A DNA stretch of 64,000 nucleotides from Pseudidiomarina atlantica. Its GTDB lineage: Bacteria > Pseudomonadota > Gammaproteobacteria > Enterobacterales > Alteromonadaceae. The notes under the pieces are model-generated. The model searched no databases and was not told where the DNA came from. It saw only the letters and a list, made by a program, of their open reading frames with translations. The stretch covers positions 1 to 64,000 of the forward strand of contig NZ_JPIN01000013.1 in the NCBI RefSeq assembly GCF_000753735.1. The letters run 5' to 3'. Made by a program: the position numbers and the translations under genes. This document shows positions 35,056-43,511 of the stretch, piece by piece. Numbering within the stretch: position 1 is the stretch's first letter; every line of letters begins with the position of its first letter.

Positions 35056-36459
35056 CTATTCCTCCTCGTGCATTAAGCGTTCAGCTGCCATGCCAGCAGG
35101 TTTGGCTTTGGCGTATTCAGGAATGTGAACAGTTTCAGGGTTACCAGCCATTTTGCGTAAGATATACACAGTACCGGCACCAAAGACTAAGAAATAGACC
35201 ACAATGAAGGCGAGCAAACTAGCCCCCACACCCTCAGCGGCAATCGGTGAGGCAGCATCGGCTGTCCGTAGCAAGCCTTGTACAACCCAAGGTTGCCGGC
35301 CCACTTCAGTGACAATCCAACCGGCGATCACCGCCACAAACCCAGACGGCCCCATCAACAGCGCAGAGCGGTGCAACAGCGAGGAATCATAGAGTTTACC
35401 GCGGGCTCGCTGAATTCCTGCCCAAAGGCCGATGACCACCATTAACAAACCGATGCCGACCATGATCCGAAACGACCAAAAGACAATGGGTACGGGTGGC
35501 CAGTCTTCGCGCGGAAAAGCGTCGAGTCCGGTGACCTCAGCGTTCACGTCATGCTTCAGAATGATGCTCGCAAGTCCCGGAATTTTAACGGCATAGTCGA
35601 CTTCGGCAGTCTCTTCGTTGGGCCAACCAAACAAATACAGCGGAGCTTGTGTCTCGGACTTGAAGTGGCCTTCCATTGCTGCGACTTTAGCTGGCTGATA
35701 TTCCTGAGTATTCAGACCGTGCAAATCGCCAACGAATACTTGCAGTGGCGCCACAATGAGTGCCATCCACATCGCCATGGAGAACATCTTGCGCGCCGCC
35801 GCATTAGTTTTATCTTTGAGCAAATGCCAAGCGCCAACTGCACCCACGACAAACGCTGTGGTCAGATAGGCAGCTAATAGCATGTGTGCAAGTCGGTAAG
35901 GGAAGCTTGGATTGAACACCACTGCAAACCAGTCTTCAACGACAAACTGACCGACGTCATTTATGGCAAAGCCGGCAGGAGTTTGCATCCAGCTGTTCAC
36001 AGATAAAATCCAGAAGGCGCTGATAGCGGTACCAATAGCGACCATGAGGGTGGCAAAATAGTGAAGTTTTTCGCCGACACGGTTCATACCGAACAGCATT
36101 ACGCCGAGAAAACCAGCTTCTAAGAAAAAGGCTGTCAATACTTCGTAGCCCATCAACGGACCAATCACGGGTCCTGCTTTATCAGAGAATACCGACCAAT
36201 TGGTGCCGAACTGATAACTCATGACAATGCCCGACACCACGCCCATCCCGAAGGCAACGGCGAAAATCTTCACCCAAAAGCGGAAGAGCTTTTGGTACAC
36301 CGGTTTACGAGTTTTGAGATAAAGCCCCTCGAGGACGGCAAGGTAGCTTGCAATACCTATAGTGAAGGCTGGAAAAATAATGTGAAACGCCACGGTAAAG
36401 GCAAACTGGAAGCGTGCCAGAAAAAGTGCGTCCGCATCGGAAAAGAAACTTTCGACCAT
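35056..36459 (-). CDS. cioA: cytochrome bd-type quinol oxidase subunit I, cyanide-insensitive type
   Basis: 467 residues, about 50 shorter than Escherichia coli CydA, because the Q-loop is short. The axial haem ligand region RFQFAFTVAFHIIFPAF (His near 26), the GWIVTEVGRQPW motif and the KIPGLASIILKHD to FWSFRIMVG stretch are typical of the CioA branch. It is the quinol-oxidising, haem-bearing subunit, giving respiration that resists cyanide and low oxygen. GGGAG lies six bases before ATG 36459. It forms the operon cioA-cioB-small subunit. Confidence 0.93.
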   Translation of the reverse strand: MVESFFSDADALFLARFQFAFTVAFHIIFPAFTIGIASYLAVLEGLYLKTRKPVYQKLFRFWVKIFAVAFGMGVVSGIVMSYQFGTNWSVFSDKAGPVIGPLMGYEVLTAFFLEAGFLGVMLFGMNRVGEKLHYFATLMVAIGTAISAFWILSVNSWMQTPAGFAINDVGQFVVEDWFAVVFNPSFPYRLAHMLLAAYLTTAFVVGAVGAWHLLKDKTNAAARKMFSMAMWMALIVAPLQVFVGDLHGLNTQEYQPAKVAAMEGHFKSETQAPLYLFGWPNEETAEVDYAVKIPGLASIILKHDVNAEVTGLDAFPREDWPPVPIVFWSFRIMVGIGLLMVVIGLWAGIQRARGKLYDSSLLHRSALLMGPSGFVAVIAGWIVTEVGRQPWVVQGLLRTADAASPIAAEGVGASLLAFIVVYFLVFGAGTVYILRKMAGNPETVHIPEYAKAKPAGMAAERLMHEEE

Positions 36460-36640
36460 GCTGAACTCCCACTTATTTAAGTTGCTACTTAATTATAGGG
36501 AGGTTCTCAGGAATTTATAGGTAATAACCTTAGCTTTTGCAGTATCATTTTTCGGGCGCTGCCCTACATCAAGTATGGCAAGTCGGCGGCCGCACAGGTA
36601 GAATTTGCAGATACTACTCGCGCTAGACTCGGAAGGTACC

Positions 36641-37135
36641 ATGGAACGTTTCGTCGAAAACCTTATGTACAGCCTACGCTGGCTATTGGCCCCAATCTAC
36701 CTCGGTTTGAGCATCGCGGTGATGTTACTGGGCGTAAAATTCTTTCAAGAGCTTTACCATGTTATCCCGGTTATTTTTACTACCCCCGAAGTTGACCTCA
36801 TTCTGCTGACGCTCACGCTTATCGATATCGCGCTGGTGGGCGGTCTATTGGTGATGGTCATGCTCAGTGGTTATGAAAACTTCGTCTCCACACTTGATAT
36901 TGGCGGTTCAGAGAAGCTGGCGTGGTTGGGCAAGATTGACTCAGGTGGCTTGAAGAATAAAGTCGCCGCTTCAATTGTGGCGATATCCTCAATCCACTTG
37001 CTGAAAGTCTTTATGAACGCCGACAACGTGCCGGTTGAAAAAATTAAATGGTATGTGTTGATTCACTTAACCTTTGTCGGCTCAGCTTTTGCTATGGGTT
37101 ACCTCGATAAGCTGACACGCAAGGCCGACGACTAA
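36641..37135 (+). CDS. YqhA-family (UPF0114) membrane protein
   Basis: 164 residues from ATG 36641, with GGAAGG a few bases upstream; the longer frame from 36605 lacks a ribosome site. Four hydrophobic segments (about 14-34, 48-70, 98-118, 132-150) and the family blocks [26 protein letters not shown] and IHLLKVFM identify UPF0114. Function is unknown across the family. It stands alone, divergent from cioAB. Confidence 0.88.
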   Translation: MERFVENLMYSLRWLLAPIYLGLSIAVMLLGVKFFQELYHVIPVIFTTPEVDLILLTLTLIDIALVGGLLVMVMLSGYENFVSTLDIGGSEKLAWLGKIDSGGLKNKVAASIVAISSIHLLKVFMNADNVPVEKIKWYVLIHLTFVGSAFAMGYLDKLTRKADD

Positions 37136-37236
37136 TCGTTAAAAGGCGCAGTTTGGTCTAGTTTCGTTGCTTTTGCCCTCAGCCTTTAGGTAGTCTCAAG
37201 CTATCTATTCGAACAACAAAGGCTAGGGTACATCGC

Positions 37237-39324
37237 ATGAAACCTTCAGTATTAACGCTCAGTTTAGCTTCCAGTGTGTTGCTGGCCTCTATCATGGGGT
37301 CAGCAAACGCCGAATCAACCTCTTACCTGCAACCGGTTAAACCAACCTTAAGCGGTGCGGACGTATTCAACCTAGAATACGCAAATGACGTGCAGATATC
37401 GCCAGATGGCCGCTATATTGCGTACGTTCGCAACAGTTTCGACATCATGACTGATGGCACGCGCCGTGGCATTTGGCTGGTGGATAGTGAAACTGGCCAG
37501 CACACTCCATTGTTTGCCGACCAACACAGCTATGGGAATCCTACTTGGTCGCCAGACGGCAAGCGCCTCGCCTTTACCTCGAATCGCTCGGGCCGCAATC
37601 AGATTCATGTCTATTGGGTGGCTGAGCAGCGCGTTGCAGCTGTCACCGAGGTGCAAAGTGGTCCCAGCCAAATGGCATGGTCGCCCGACGGTAAGCACTT
37701 GGCATTTATGATGTCGGTTGAAGAGCCGAAAAGTGACTTCGCGAAAAGTGTCAAAATGCCGAGCAAACCGGCAAAAGCTAAATGGGGCGCGGCACCCATC
37801 GTGGTCGAGCGGACTTTGTATCAGCGTGATGGCGCGGGCGTCATTAAATCGAGCTATAACCAAGTGTTTGTGGTGCCAAGTGACGGCGGTACCGCACGGC
37901 AATTGACAGCTGGTCCTTTTCGTCATGGTGGACCATTAGTATGGGCGCCAGATGCGAGCGAAATTGTGTTCTCGGCAAATCGTAATGAGAACTGGGAATA
38001 CCAGTCACGTGAAGGTGATTTGTGGGCGGTGAAGTTACAAGATAACAGCCTGCGCCAGCTTACGGATTTACCGGGCAGCGAATCATCCGCCACCTTGTCA
38101 CCGAATGGCAAGTATTTGGCGTTTTTACACAGTGGCAATGCGCCCGTACCGTATCAAAACGCGACTTTGCATCGCATGGCGTGGGAGTCTGGCGAAATTA
38201 CCGCGATTCGTACGGACTTTGATCGCTCGTTCGATAACCCACAATGGATCGATAATCGCCGTCTTGCGGTGCAATATGCTGACCGTGGTCGTATTACCGT
38301 GGCCGAGATCAACTTGAGTGGCAAACTGACCACACGCGTTACTGACGTCGGTGGTATTTATGCAAGCCGACCTTATACCATGGGCATGTATTCAGTGGCG
38401 CCTGAAACCGGGGCGATTGCTTATACTTATGGCACGGAATACGATCTCGCCAACGTTGCCGTGAATGATGCTGGCAAACGCCGAGTCTTGACCGATTTAA
38501 ACGGTGATGTACTAGCACAGCGCGACCTTGGCGAAGTACGTGAGATTACCTATAAATCGTCGTTCGATGATACCGAGATTCACGGTTGGTACATTTTGCC
38601 GCCAGACTATGAAGAAGGTAAGCGCTACCCAACCATGGTCGAAATTCATGGCGGTCCGCACTTATCGTATGGGCCTTATTTCGCCGCAGAACATCAACGT
38701 TATGCTGCAGAAGGCTTTGTGGTGCTGTACGTGAACTACCGCGGTAGTACTTCGTACGGTGAAGACTTTGCGATGTTGCTCGACGGTCATTACGCCTCTG
38801 AACGTGACTTTGCTGACCACATGTCGGGTCTTGACGCACTGATTGAACAAGGCATTGCCGACCCTGACAACCTGTTTATCGCTGGTGGCTCTGCAGGCGG
38901 TATTGCGACTGCCTACGCCGTTGGCCTTACCGATCGCTTTAACGCTGCAGCGGCGACCAATCCGGTCATCAACTGGGTCAGCAAAACCTTGACCGCAGAC
39001 AGTTCGATTGGCCAGATCCAGAATCAATTCCCAGCCATGCCATGGGAAGATCTTGAGCATTATTGGCAGCGTTCACCGTTGTCACTGGTAGGCAACGTCA
39101 CTACCCCGACCTTGTTGTTCACTGGCGAAAAAGATCGTCGCACACCAATGGCGGAGACCGAGCAGTTCTATCAAGCGCTGCAGTTGCGTCAGGTACCTAC
39201 GGTCATGGTACGCGTGCCCGATGCTTACCATGGCGTGACCGCTAAACCGTCACGCATTGAAGCAAAAGTGGCGCACACGGTTGCTTGGTTTAAACGCTAT
39301 CTGAAAAACCAAGACGCTGAGTAA
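37237..39324 (+). CDS. exported S9-family prolyl oligopeptidase-like peptidase
   Basis: 695 residues with a signal peptide (cleavage near SANAES). A beta-propeller of TolB/DPP-IV type (about 40-420, repeated SPDG turns) precedes an alpha/beta-hydrolase domain with nucleophile S552 in GGSAGG, D633 in GEKDRR and H665 in AYHGV. Such acylaminoacyl- or dipeptidyl-peptidases trim peptides outside the cytoplasm. The gene is followed after two bases by the DedA-like gene. It fits general peptide feeding and has no copy of the peptidoglycan operator. Confidence 0.9.
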   Translation: MKPSVLTLSLASSVLLASIMGSANAESTSYLQPVKPTLSGADVFNLEYANDVQISPDGRYIAYVRNSFDIMTDGTRRGIWLVDSETGQHTPLFADQHSYGNPTWSPDGKRLAFTSNRSGRNQIHVYWVAEQRVAAVTEVQSGPSQMAWSPDGKHLAFMMSVEEPKSDFAKSVKMPSKPAKAKWGAAPIVVERTLYQRDGAGVIKSSYNQVFVVPSDGGTARQLTAGPFRHGGPLVWAPDASEIVFSANRNENWEYQSREGDLWAVKLQDNSLRQLTDLPGSESSATLSPNGKYLAFLHSGNAPVPYQNATLHRMAWESGEITAIRTDFDRSFDNPQWIDNRRLAVQYADRGRITVAEINLSGKLTTRVTDVGGIYASRPYTMGMYSVAPETGAIAYTYGTEYDLANVAVNDAGKRRVLTDLNGDVLAQRDLGEVREITYKSSFDDTEIHGWYILPPDYEEGKRYPTMVEIHGGPHLSYGPYFAAEHQRYAAEGFVVLYVNYRGSTSYGEDFAMLLDGHYASERDFADHMSGLDALIEQGIADPDNLFIAGGSAGGIATAYAVGLTDRFNAAAATNPVINWVSKTLTADSSIGQIQNQFPAMPWEDLEHYWQRSPLSLVGNVTTPTLLFTGEKDRRTPMAETEQFYQALQLRQVPTVMVRVPDAYHGVTAKPSRIEAKVAHTVAWFKRYLKNQDAE

Positions 39325-39326
39325 GC

Positions 39327-39746
39327 ATGTATTGGAGCCTATTTGTGGTGGCCTTTTTGGCCGCCACTTTGCTACCCGCACAATCAGAGATTCTGGTGGT
39401 GACGGCACAGCAAATGGGCTACAACGTTTGGTTGATTTGGCTCACGGCGTCGCTCGGTAATACTCTTGGCAGTGTGGTGAATTATGGTCTTGGACGATTT
39501 TTACTGCACTACCAAGATCACCGTTGGTTTCCGTTTAAGGAAAAATCGTTAACGCGCGGGCACTGGTGGTTTGAACGTTATGGTAAATGGTCTTTGTTAT
39601 TGGCTTGGGCGCCATTTATTGGCGACACTTTGACGTTTATCGCCGGTATGTTGCGGCTCAGCTTTTGGCAATTCTTGCTGATCGTTTGGATCAGCAAAGC
39701 AGGGCGTTACGCCCTGCTACTGGGCGCACTTAGCGTGGCGTTATAG
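39327..39746 (+). CDS. YqaA-like small DedA/SNARE-associated membrane protein
   Basis: 139 residues with hydrophobic helices and the blocks LLPAQSEI, GNTLGSVVNY and GRFL of YqaA-type members of the DedA superfamily, implicated in lipid carrier or membrane homeostasis. It starts two bases after the S9 peptidase stop, so the two are co-transcribed, and its end overlaps the convergent epimerase by 17 bases. Molecular function is not established for this subgroup. Confidence 0.85.
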   Translation: MYWSLFVVAFLAATLLPAQSEILVVTAQQMGYNVWLIWLTASLGNTLGSVVNYGLGRFLLHYQDHRWFPFKEKSLTRGHWWFERYGKWSLLLAWAPFIGDTLTFIAGMLRLSFWQFLLIVWISKAGRYALLLGALSVAL

Positions 39747-40830
39747 CTTCGAGGCCTTCGATAGATTCAATCCCCAAGCCTGGGGCATTGCTAATCGTAA
39801 TTTCAGCTTCTTTGAACTTCACGCTACCTTTGACTGGGTCAAAAGCACACAATGATGGACCATCAAGGTCTATCTTGGTGATAACATTAGCCTTAGCAAC
39901 GGCCAAATGAGCTGCTGCTGATACTGAAATACTGGACTCCAGCATACAGCCAATCATGCATTGCATGTCATACACCGAACAAATGTCGGCAATTTTGATG
40001 GCATTCGAAATACCACCGGTTTTCATTAATTTGATATTGATGATGTCCGCTGCGCGCATTTTGATCAGCTCGATAACTTCGCGAGGGCCAAAGCTACTTT
40101 CATCGGCCATCACCGGAGTATTAACGCGTTCCGTAATGAACTTCATTCCGTCGATATCGCGCGCTTTTACCGGCTGCTCGACCAACTCGAGACGGACGCC
40201 GGCATCTTCTAGCTTGTGCAAGGCATAAACGGCTTCTTTGGGGGTCCAGCCTTGGTTCGCATCAAGACGTAACAGCGCTTTGCCTTCAACTGCTGCGTAG
40301 ATTGCTTTGACCCGCTCAATGTCGACGCCAATGTCTTTGCCAACTTTAATTTTGAGGGTTTCAAAGCCGCGATCGATAGCTTCCAGTGAGTCGGCGACCA
40401 TTTTGTCGATGTAATCAACGCTAATAGTGATATCAGTCGAAATTGTAGGTACACCGCCGCCGAGCATTTTGTAGAGAGGCGCATCATAGAACTGTCCCCA
40501 CAAATCATACACAGCCATTTCTACCGCGGCTTTGGCGCTGTAGTTGCGAATAATGCCATTTTGAATCAAGTTCACAATATGATTGAGCTCGGAAATTTCT
40601 TGGCCAATCAGCTTGGGTTTAATGATCCGATCAATGGCTTCGATGATAGAGCCGTGCGTATCGCCGGTAATAACTGCAGTTGCTGGTGCCTCACCGTAGC
40701 CAATGTGACCGGTGTCGGTATGCACCATCACCACGATATCTTCAATCGATTCAACCGTGCGCAGGGCCGTTTTAAAAGGAGTTTTTAACGGCACGCGCAA
40801 CATGGCAAGTTTAATGTCTGTAATCTTCAT
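39730..40830 (-). CDS. L-Ala-D/L-Glu epimerase (enolase superfamily)
   Basis: 366 residues. The active-site pattern matches the Bacillus Ala-Glu epimerase almost position for position: K160 and K162 (LKIKVG), metal ligands D190 (RLDANQGW), E218 (LVEQP) and D243 (MADES), K267 (NIKLMKTGG) and the dipeptide-binding D321-x-D323 (IDLDGP). It converts L-Ala-D-Glu, released from murein stem peptides, to L-Ala-L-Glu that ordinary peptidases can cut. It is cytoplasmic and follows the NlpC/P60 gene after twelve bases. The DxD pair makes the substrate call stronger than for a generic epimerase. Confidence 0.92.
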   Translation of the reverse strand: MKITDIKLAMLRVPLKTPFKTALRTVESIEDIVVMVHTDTGHIGYGEAPATAVITGDTHGSIIEAIDRIIKPKLIGQEISELNHIVNLIQNGIIRNYSAKAAVEMAVYDLWGQFYDAPLYKMLGGGVPTISTDITISVDYIDKMVADSLEAIDRGFETLKIKVGKDIGVDIERVKAIYAAVEGKALLRLDANQGWTPKEAVYALHKLEDAGVRLELVEQPVKARDIDGMKFITERVNTPVMADESSFGPREVIELIKMRAADIINIKLMKTGGISNAIKIADICSVYDMQCMIGCMLESSISVSAAAHLAVAKANVITKIDLDGPSLCAFDPVKGSVKFKEAEITISNAPGLGIESIEGLEAITPR

Positions 40831-40842
40831 AAATAATCCTGT

Positions 40843-42279
40843 TTAGCGTACCGATTTGATCGCATAAATACGGTCTAAGTAGGTGTTATCACCGAAACCG
40901 AGCTTGGTTAATGGCGTCACTGAGACCCCATTGAGCGTACCTTCGTCATAGCGCTCGCCGTTGTCATCGGTGTAACTCATACCGTGCACGTCATGAATTA
41001 CGTAAGGCTCACCATTGATTTCACCAATGTACATGACCACGTGGCCTGGCAAATAAATTAAGTCACCAATTTTAGCCTTGGCGAGGCGCTCAAGTTTGGC
41101 TTCATTGCTACTGTTTTCATCATAGACGATGGTATCGCCATATGCACCGTAGCCCTGTTCACTTGAGTTGCGCGGCATCTCGATGCCCATGGTGCGGTAA
41201 ACTTCAGAGACAAAGCCAGTGCAATCACGGGCATTGTAATCGTGACCCCAGCCGTAGCGTTCGCCGAGAAACTTGAAGGCTTGGCTGACAATGTTCGCCT
41301 CGGTGTAAGGCAAGTAACCAACGGTAACATCGTTATGCCGCGCAATCAGCGCTGGCGAAAAGTCGAGTTCGCCTTGCGCATCACGAATGGGTAGCTGCAC
41401 GGTGTAACTAGCGTAGGGATTTTGCCCATGCACAATATGGCCTGTTTCGGCGGCGCTTAACAGAGGTAATCGCGTACTCATGTCGAGTTGCACTTCAGAG
41501 ACCGGTGGATGATTCGGCGTATAGTTGGTCTCAACTTTGGCTTCGGTAACAACGGCAAAAGGTTCTCGGTTAGCAAAGCTCAATACTTCTTCGCGCTCAC
41601 CAATAGCAACATTTTCGGCTGGAATCCATGCCAGATAATGATAAGACTGGGCTAAATACCACTGGCCATCTGCACTGGTGTGCAGAATAGCCAATGGCCA
41701 ACCAGGAAACACGCCAGTCTCTTGAAAGCGATCGATATCGGTATCGAGGCCTTCACTGTAAAGTTTGTCAAAGGTTGGGAAGGTGCGCATGGCTGAACGC
41801 TTCACCACCAAACCAAAACGTACGGGGTTGTCAGCGGCAATGCCGTCGATGTTGACTGCGTCACGATAAGCTTGCAATTGTGCGGCAGTCGCTTGTTCAC
41901 CGTTGGCATAGAAACGATCATACTTCGGGATGCTACTTAAACCGTCTATTTTTTGTCGTAATTGCTCGCGGTTGTAAGACGCCGGTAACTGATCGATGTA
42001 CACCATTTCTTCTTGCACTTCATAAGAGCGCGCATTAAAAGCGGCTATTTCTGCTGGTGACATGATCAGTTGATTGGGTTGCGCTAAACGTTGCAACCAA
42101 AAATCGGGGTCCAAATAGTCTTGCTGCATGCCGATCACATCGTGCTGATAGTTCGGCAAGTGTTGAAAACCTAAACCTGTAATCGCAGTTTCCTGCGCAG
42201 TGGTTGAGGGCGCTGACTGACAGGCCGCCAGCGTTAACACGCTCATTGCTAGAGCAATTTTTGTCGCAACTCTATTCAC
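40843..42279 (-). CDS. SH3/NlpC-P60 murein endopeptidase lipoprotein
   Basis: About 478 residues from GTG 42279, five bases after GGAG; this start places the lipobox LAAC at residues 17-20, whereas ATG 42339 would bury it. SH3b-like domains fill roughly residues 150-280. The C-terminal NlpC/P60 domain has Cys353 (RDCTGFVSEVY), His413 (LPGHVVMY) and His429 (VIHDVHG). The layout resembles YkfC-type enzymes, which cut between gamma-D-Glu and the diamino acid in free stem peptides and yield L-Ala-D-Glu, the substrate of the epimerase encoded next. The gene has its own promoter with operator sites. Confidence 0.88.
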   Translation of the reverse strand: MNRVATKIALAMSVLTLAACQSAPSTTAQETAITGLGFQHLPNYQHDVIGMQQDYLDPDFWLQRLAQPNQLIMSPAEIAAFNARSYEVQEEMVYIDQLPASYNREQLRQKIDGLSSIPKYDRFYANGEQATAAQLQAYRDAVNIDGIAADNPVRFGLVVKRSAMRTFPTFDKLYSEGLDTDIDRFQETGVFPGWPLAILHTSADGQWYLAQSYHYLAWIPAENVAIGEREEVLSFANREPFAVVTEAKVETNYTPNHPPVSEVQLDMSTRLPLLSAAETGHIVHGQNPYASYTVQLPIRDAQGELDFSPALIARHNDVTVGYLPYTEANIVSQAFKFLGERYGWGHDYNARDCTGFVSEVYRTMGIEMPRNSSEQGYGAYGDTIVYDENSSNEAKLERLAKAKIGDLIYLPGHVVMYIGEINGEPYVIHDVHGMSYTDDNGERYDEGTLNGVSVTPLTKLGFGDNTYLDRIYAIKSVR

Positions 42280-42345
42280 AACTTCTCCCATTCGGGCTTG
42301 TGTCGATACCCTAAAGAGCGGTATCGCTGATGAAAACATGTTCCC

Positions 42346-42374
42346 ATCTTAAATTGGAATAATATTCCTAACAA
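42346..42374 (-). promoter_or_regulatory. promoter of nlpC-epimerase operon with palindrome in the spacer
   Basis: On the minus strand TTGTTA (42374-42369), a 17-base spacer and TAAGAT (42351-42346). The spacer contains the perfect palindrome GGAATATTATTCC (42356-42368), so a bound protein would sit between the two promoter boxes. The leader to GTG 42279 is about 60 bases. Confidence 0.55.
42356..42368. promoter_or_regulatory. perfect palindrome, variant RpiR operator
   Basis: GGAATA-A-TATTCC is a flawless inverted repeat with the same GGAAT/ATTCC arms as the other sites but a three-base instead of five-base centre. It is located in the promoter spacer of the nlpC operon, seven bases from the standard-spaced site at 42375. 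Confidence 0.5.
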
Positions 42375-42389
42375 GGAATTTTTTATTCA
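42375..42389. promoter_or_regulatory. candidate RpiR operator upstream of nlpC -35
   Basis: GGAAT-TTTTT-ATTCA matches the GGAAT-N5-ATTCC pattern at nine of ten arm positions. It abuts the -35 box of the nlpC promoter, giving a tandem arrangement with the 13-base palindrome, the only such pair seen here. Confidence 0.55.
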
Positions 42390-42404
42390 TAAATTATTTA
42401 TCGA

Positions 42405-43508
42405 CTACTTATAGTGGCGCGGAACCCTCGGGCTAATGCGGCTTAGCAACTCATAACTGATACTGCCGACGCAATCCGCCACTTCGCACACGTGGAGATT
42501 GGGTCCCCACAGTTCAACCTCGTCCCCCACCTCGACCTGCTCAACATCGGTCACATCGATGGTGATCATATCCATTGACACCATTCCCGCGAGGCTTGCG
42601 CGCTGTCCATTCAACCAGACCGGGGTACCGTCAGGCGCATGGCGCGGATACCCGTCAGCATAACCAATCGCAACGGTAGCAATGCGGCTATGGCGCTCGG
42701 CGACCCAACGGCTGCCGTAACCGACGGCCTCACCTGCGGCAATATCACGTACTGCCATGATCGGAGCAACCAAGCGCATCGCCGCTTGCAATGGTTCACT
42801 GGTGCGCTCTTGTGTAGGGTTAACGCCGTACAACATGATGCCGGTCCGTTGCCAATGATGCGGCTCGATGCCCAAATCTAGTTTGCTACTGAGCAAGGCA
42901 GCGGTGTTGGCCGAGCTCAATGACTTGGTCGGCGAGGTACGAGCGCATAGCTCAATAAAACGGTCACGCTGCGCTTCGTTGAGGGGATGCTCGCTGAGGT
43001 CAGCGTTGGCAAAGTGGGTCATCAAGGTGATACTAGCAACTTGTGGGCTGGCCTCAAGCTCGGCGAGCACTGTTTCCACTTGGTCGACGTTGAAACCTAA
43101 GCGATGCATGCCAGAGTCAACTTTCACCCAAACTGGTAGCGGTTTAACCAACCGCGCGTTCAGTATCGCGTCCAACTGCGCTTGGCAGTGCACGACCGGT
43201 TGAAAACCGTAGTGAGCACAAACCGGTAATTCGGCCTCAGAAAAGCAGCCCTCGAGCAATACGATGGGTTGCAAAAAGCCGGCGTCACGTAATTTCAGTG
43301 CTTCGTCAATGAAAGCGACACCATAGGCGTCGACGCTACCATTGATGGCACGTGCCACTTCATTGGCTCCGTGGCCATAACCATCGGCCTTGATCACACC
43401 CAGCAACAGGCAATCGGTTGCGTGTTGACGGGCGACCTTAGCATTGTGACGCAGTGCTGCCGTCGATATTTCCGCACGAGTGGGACGAAAATGCAGACCA
43501 TTACTCAT
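42405..43508 (-). CDS. alr: alanine racemase
   Basis: 367 residues of the PLP-barrel plus C-terminal beta domain type. The cofactor lysine is K40 in GVIKADGYGHG; VKVDSGMHRLG and the catalytic tyrosine region VGYGSRW follow. It interconverts L- and D-alanine. It lies three bases after the serine hydrolase in a cluster processing wall peptides, so this copy is more likely catabolic, turning D-Ala from stem peptides into L-Ala; a second, biosynthetic copy elsewhere cannot be judged from this window. Confidence 0.94.
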   Translation of the reverse strand: MSNGLHFRPTRAEISTAALRHNAKVARQHATDCLLLGVIKADGYGHGANEVARAINGSVDAYGVAFIDEALKLRDAGFLQPIVLLEGCFSEAELPVCAHYGFQPVVHCQAQLDAILNARLVKPLPVWVKVDSGMHRLGFNVDQVETVLAELEASPQVASITLMTHFANADLSEHPLNEAQRDRFIELCARTSPTKSLSSANTAALLSSKLDLGIEPHHWQRTGIMLYGVNPTQERTSEPLQAAMRLVAPIMAVRDIAAGEAVGYGSRWVAERHSRIATVAIGYADGYPRHAPDGTPVWLNGQRASLAGMVSMDMITIDVTDVEQVEVGDEVELWGPNLHVCEVADCVGSISYELLSRISPRVPRHYK

Positions 43509-43511
43509 AAA

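Noticed and set aside
37237-39324. S9 peptidase (and M17 at 2075) as parts of the peptidoglycan pathway
   Set aside because: No shared operator upstream and general peptide specificity; general protein feeding explains them.
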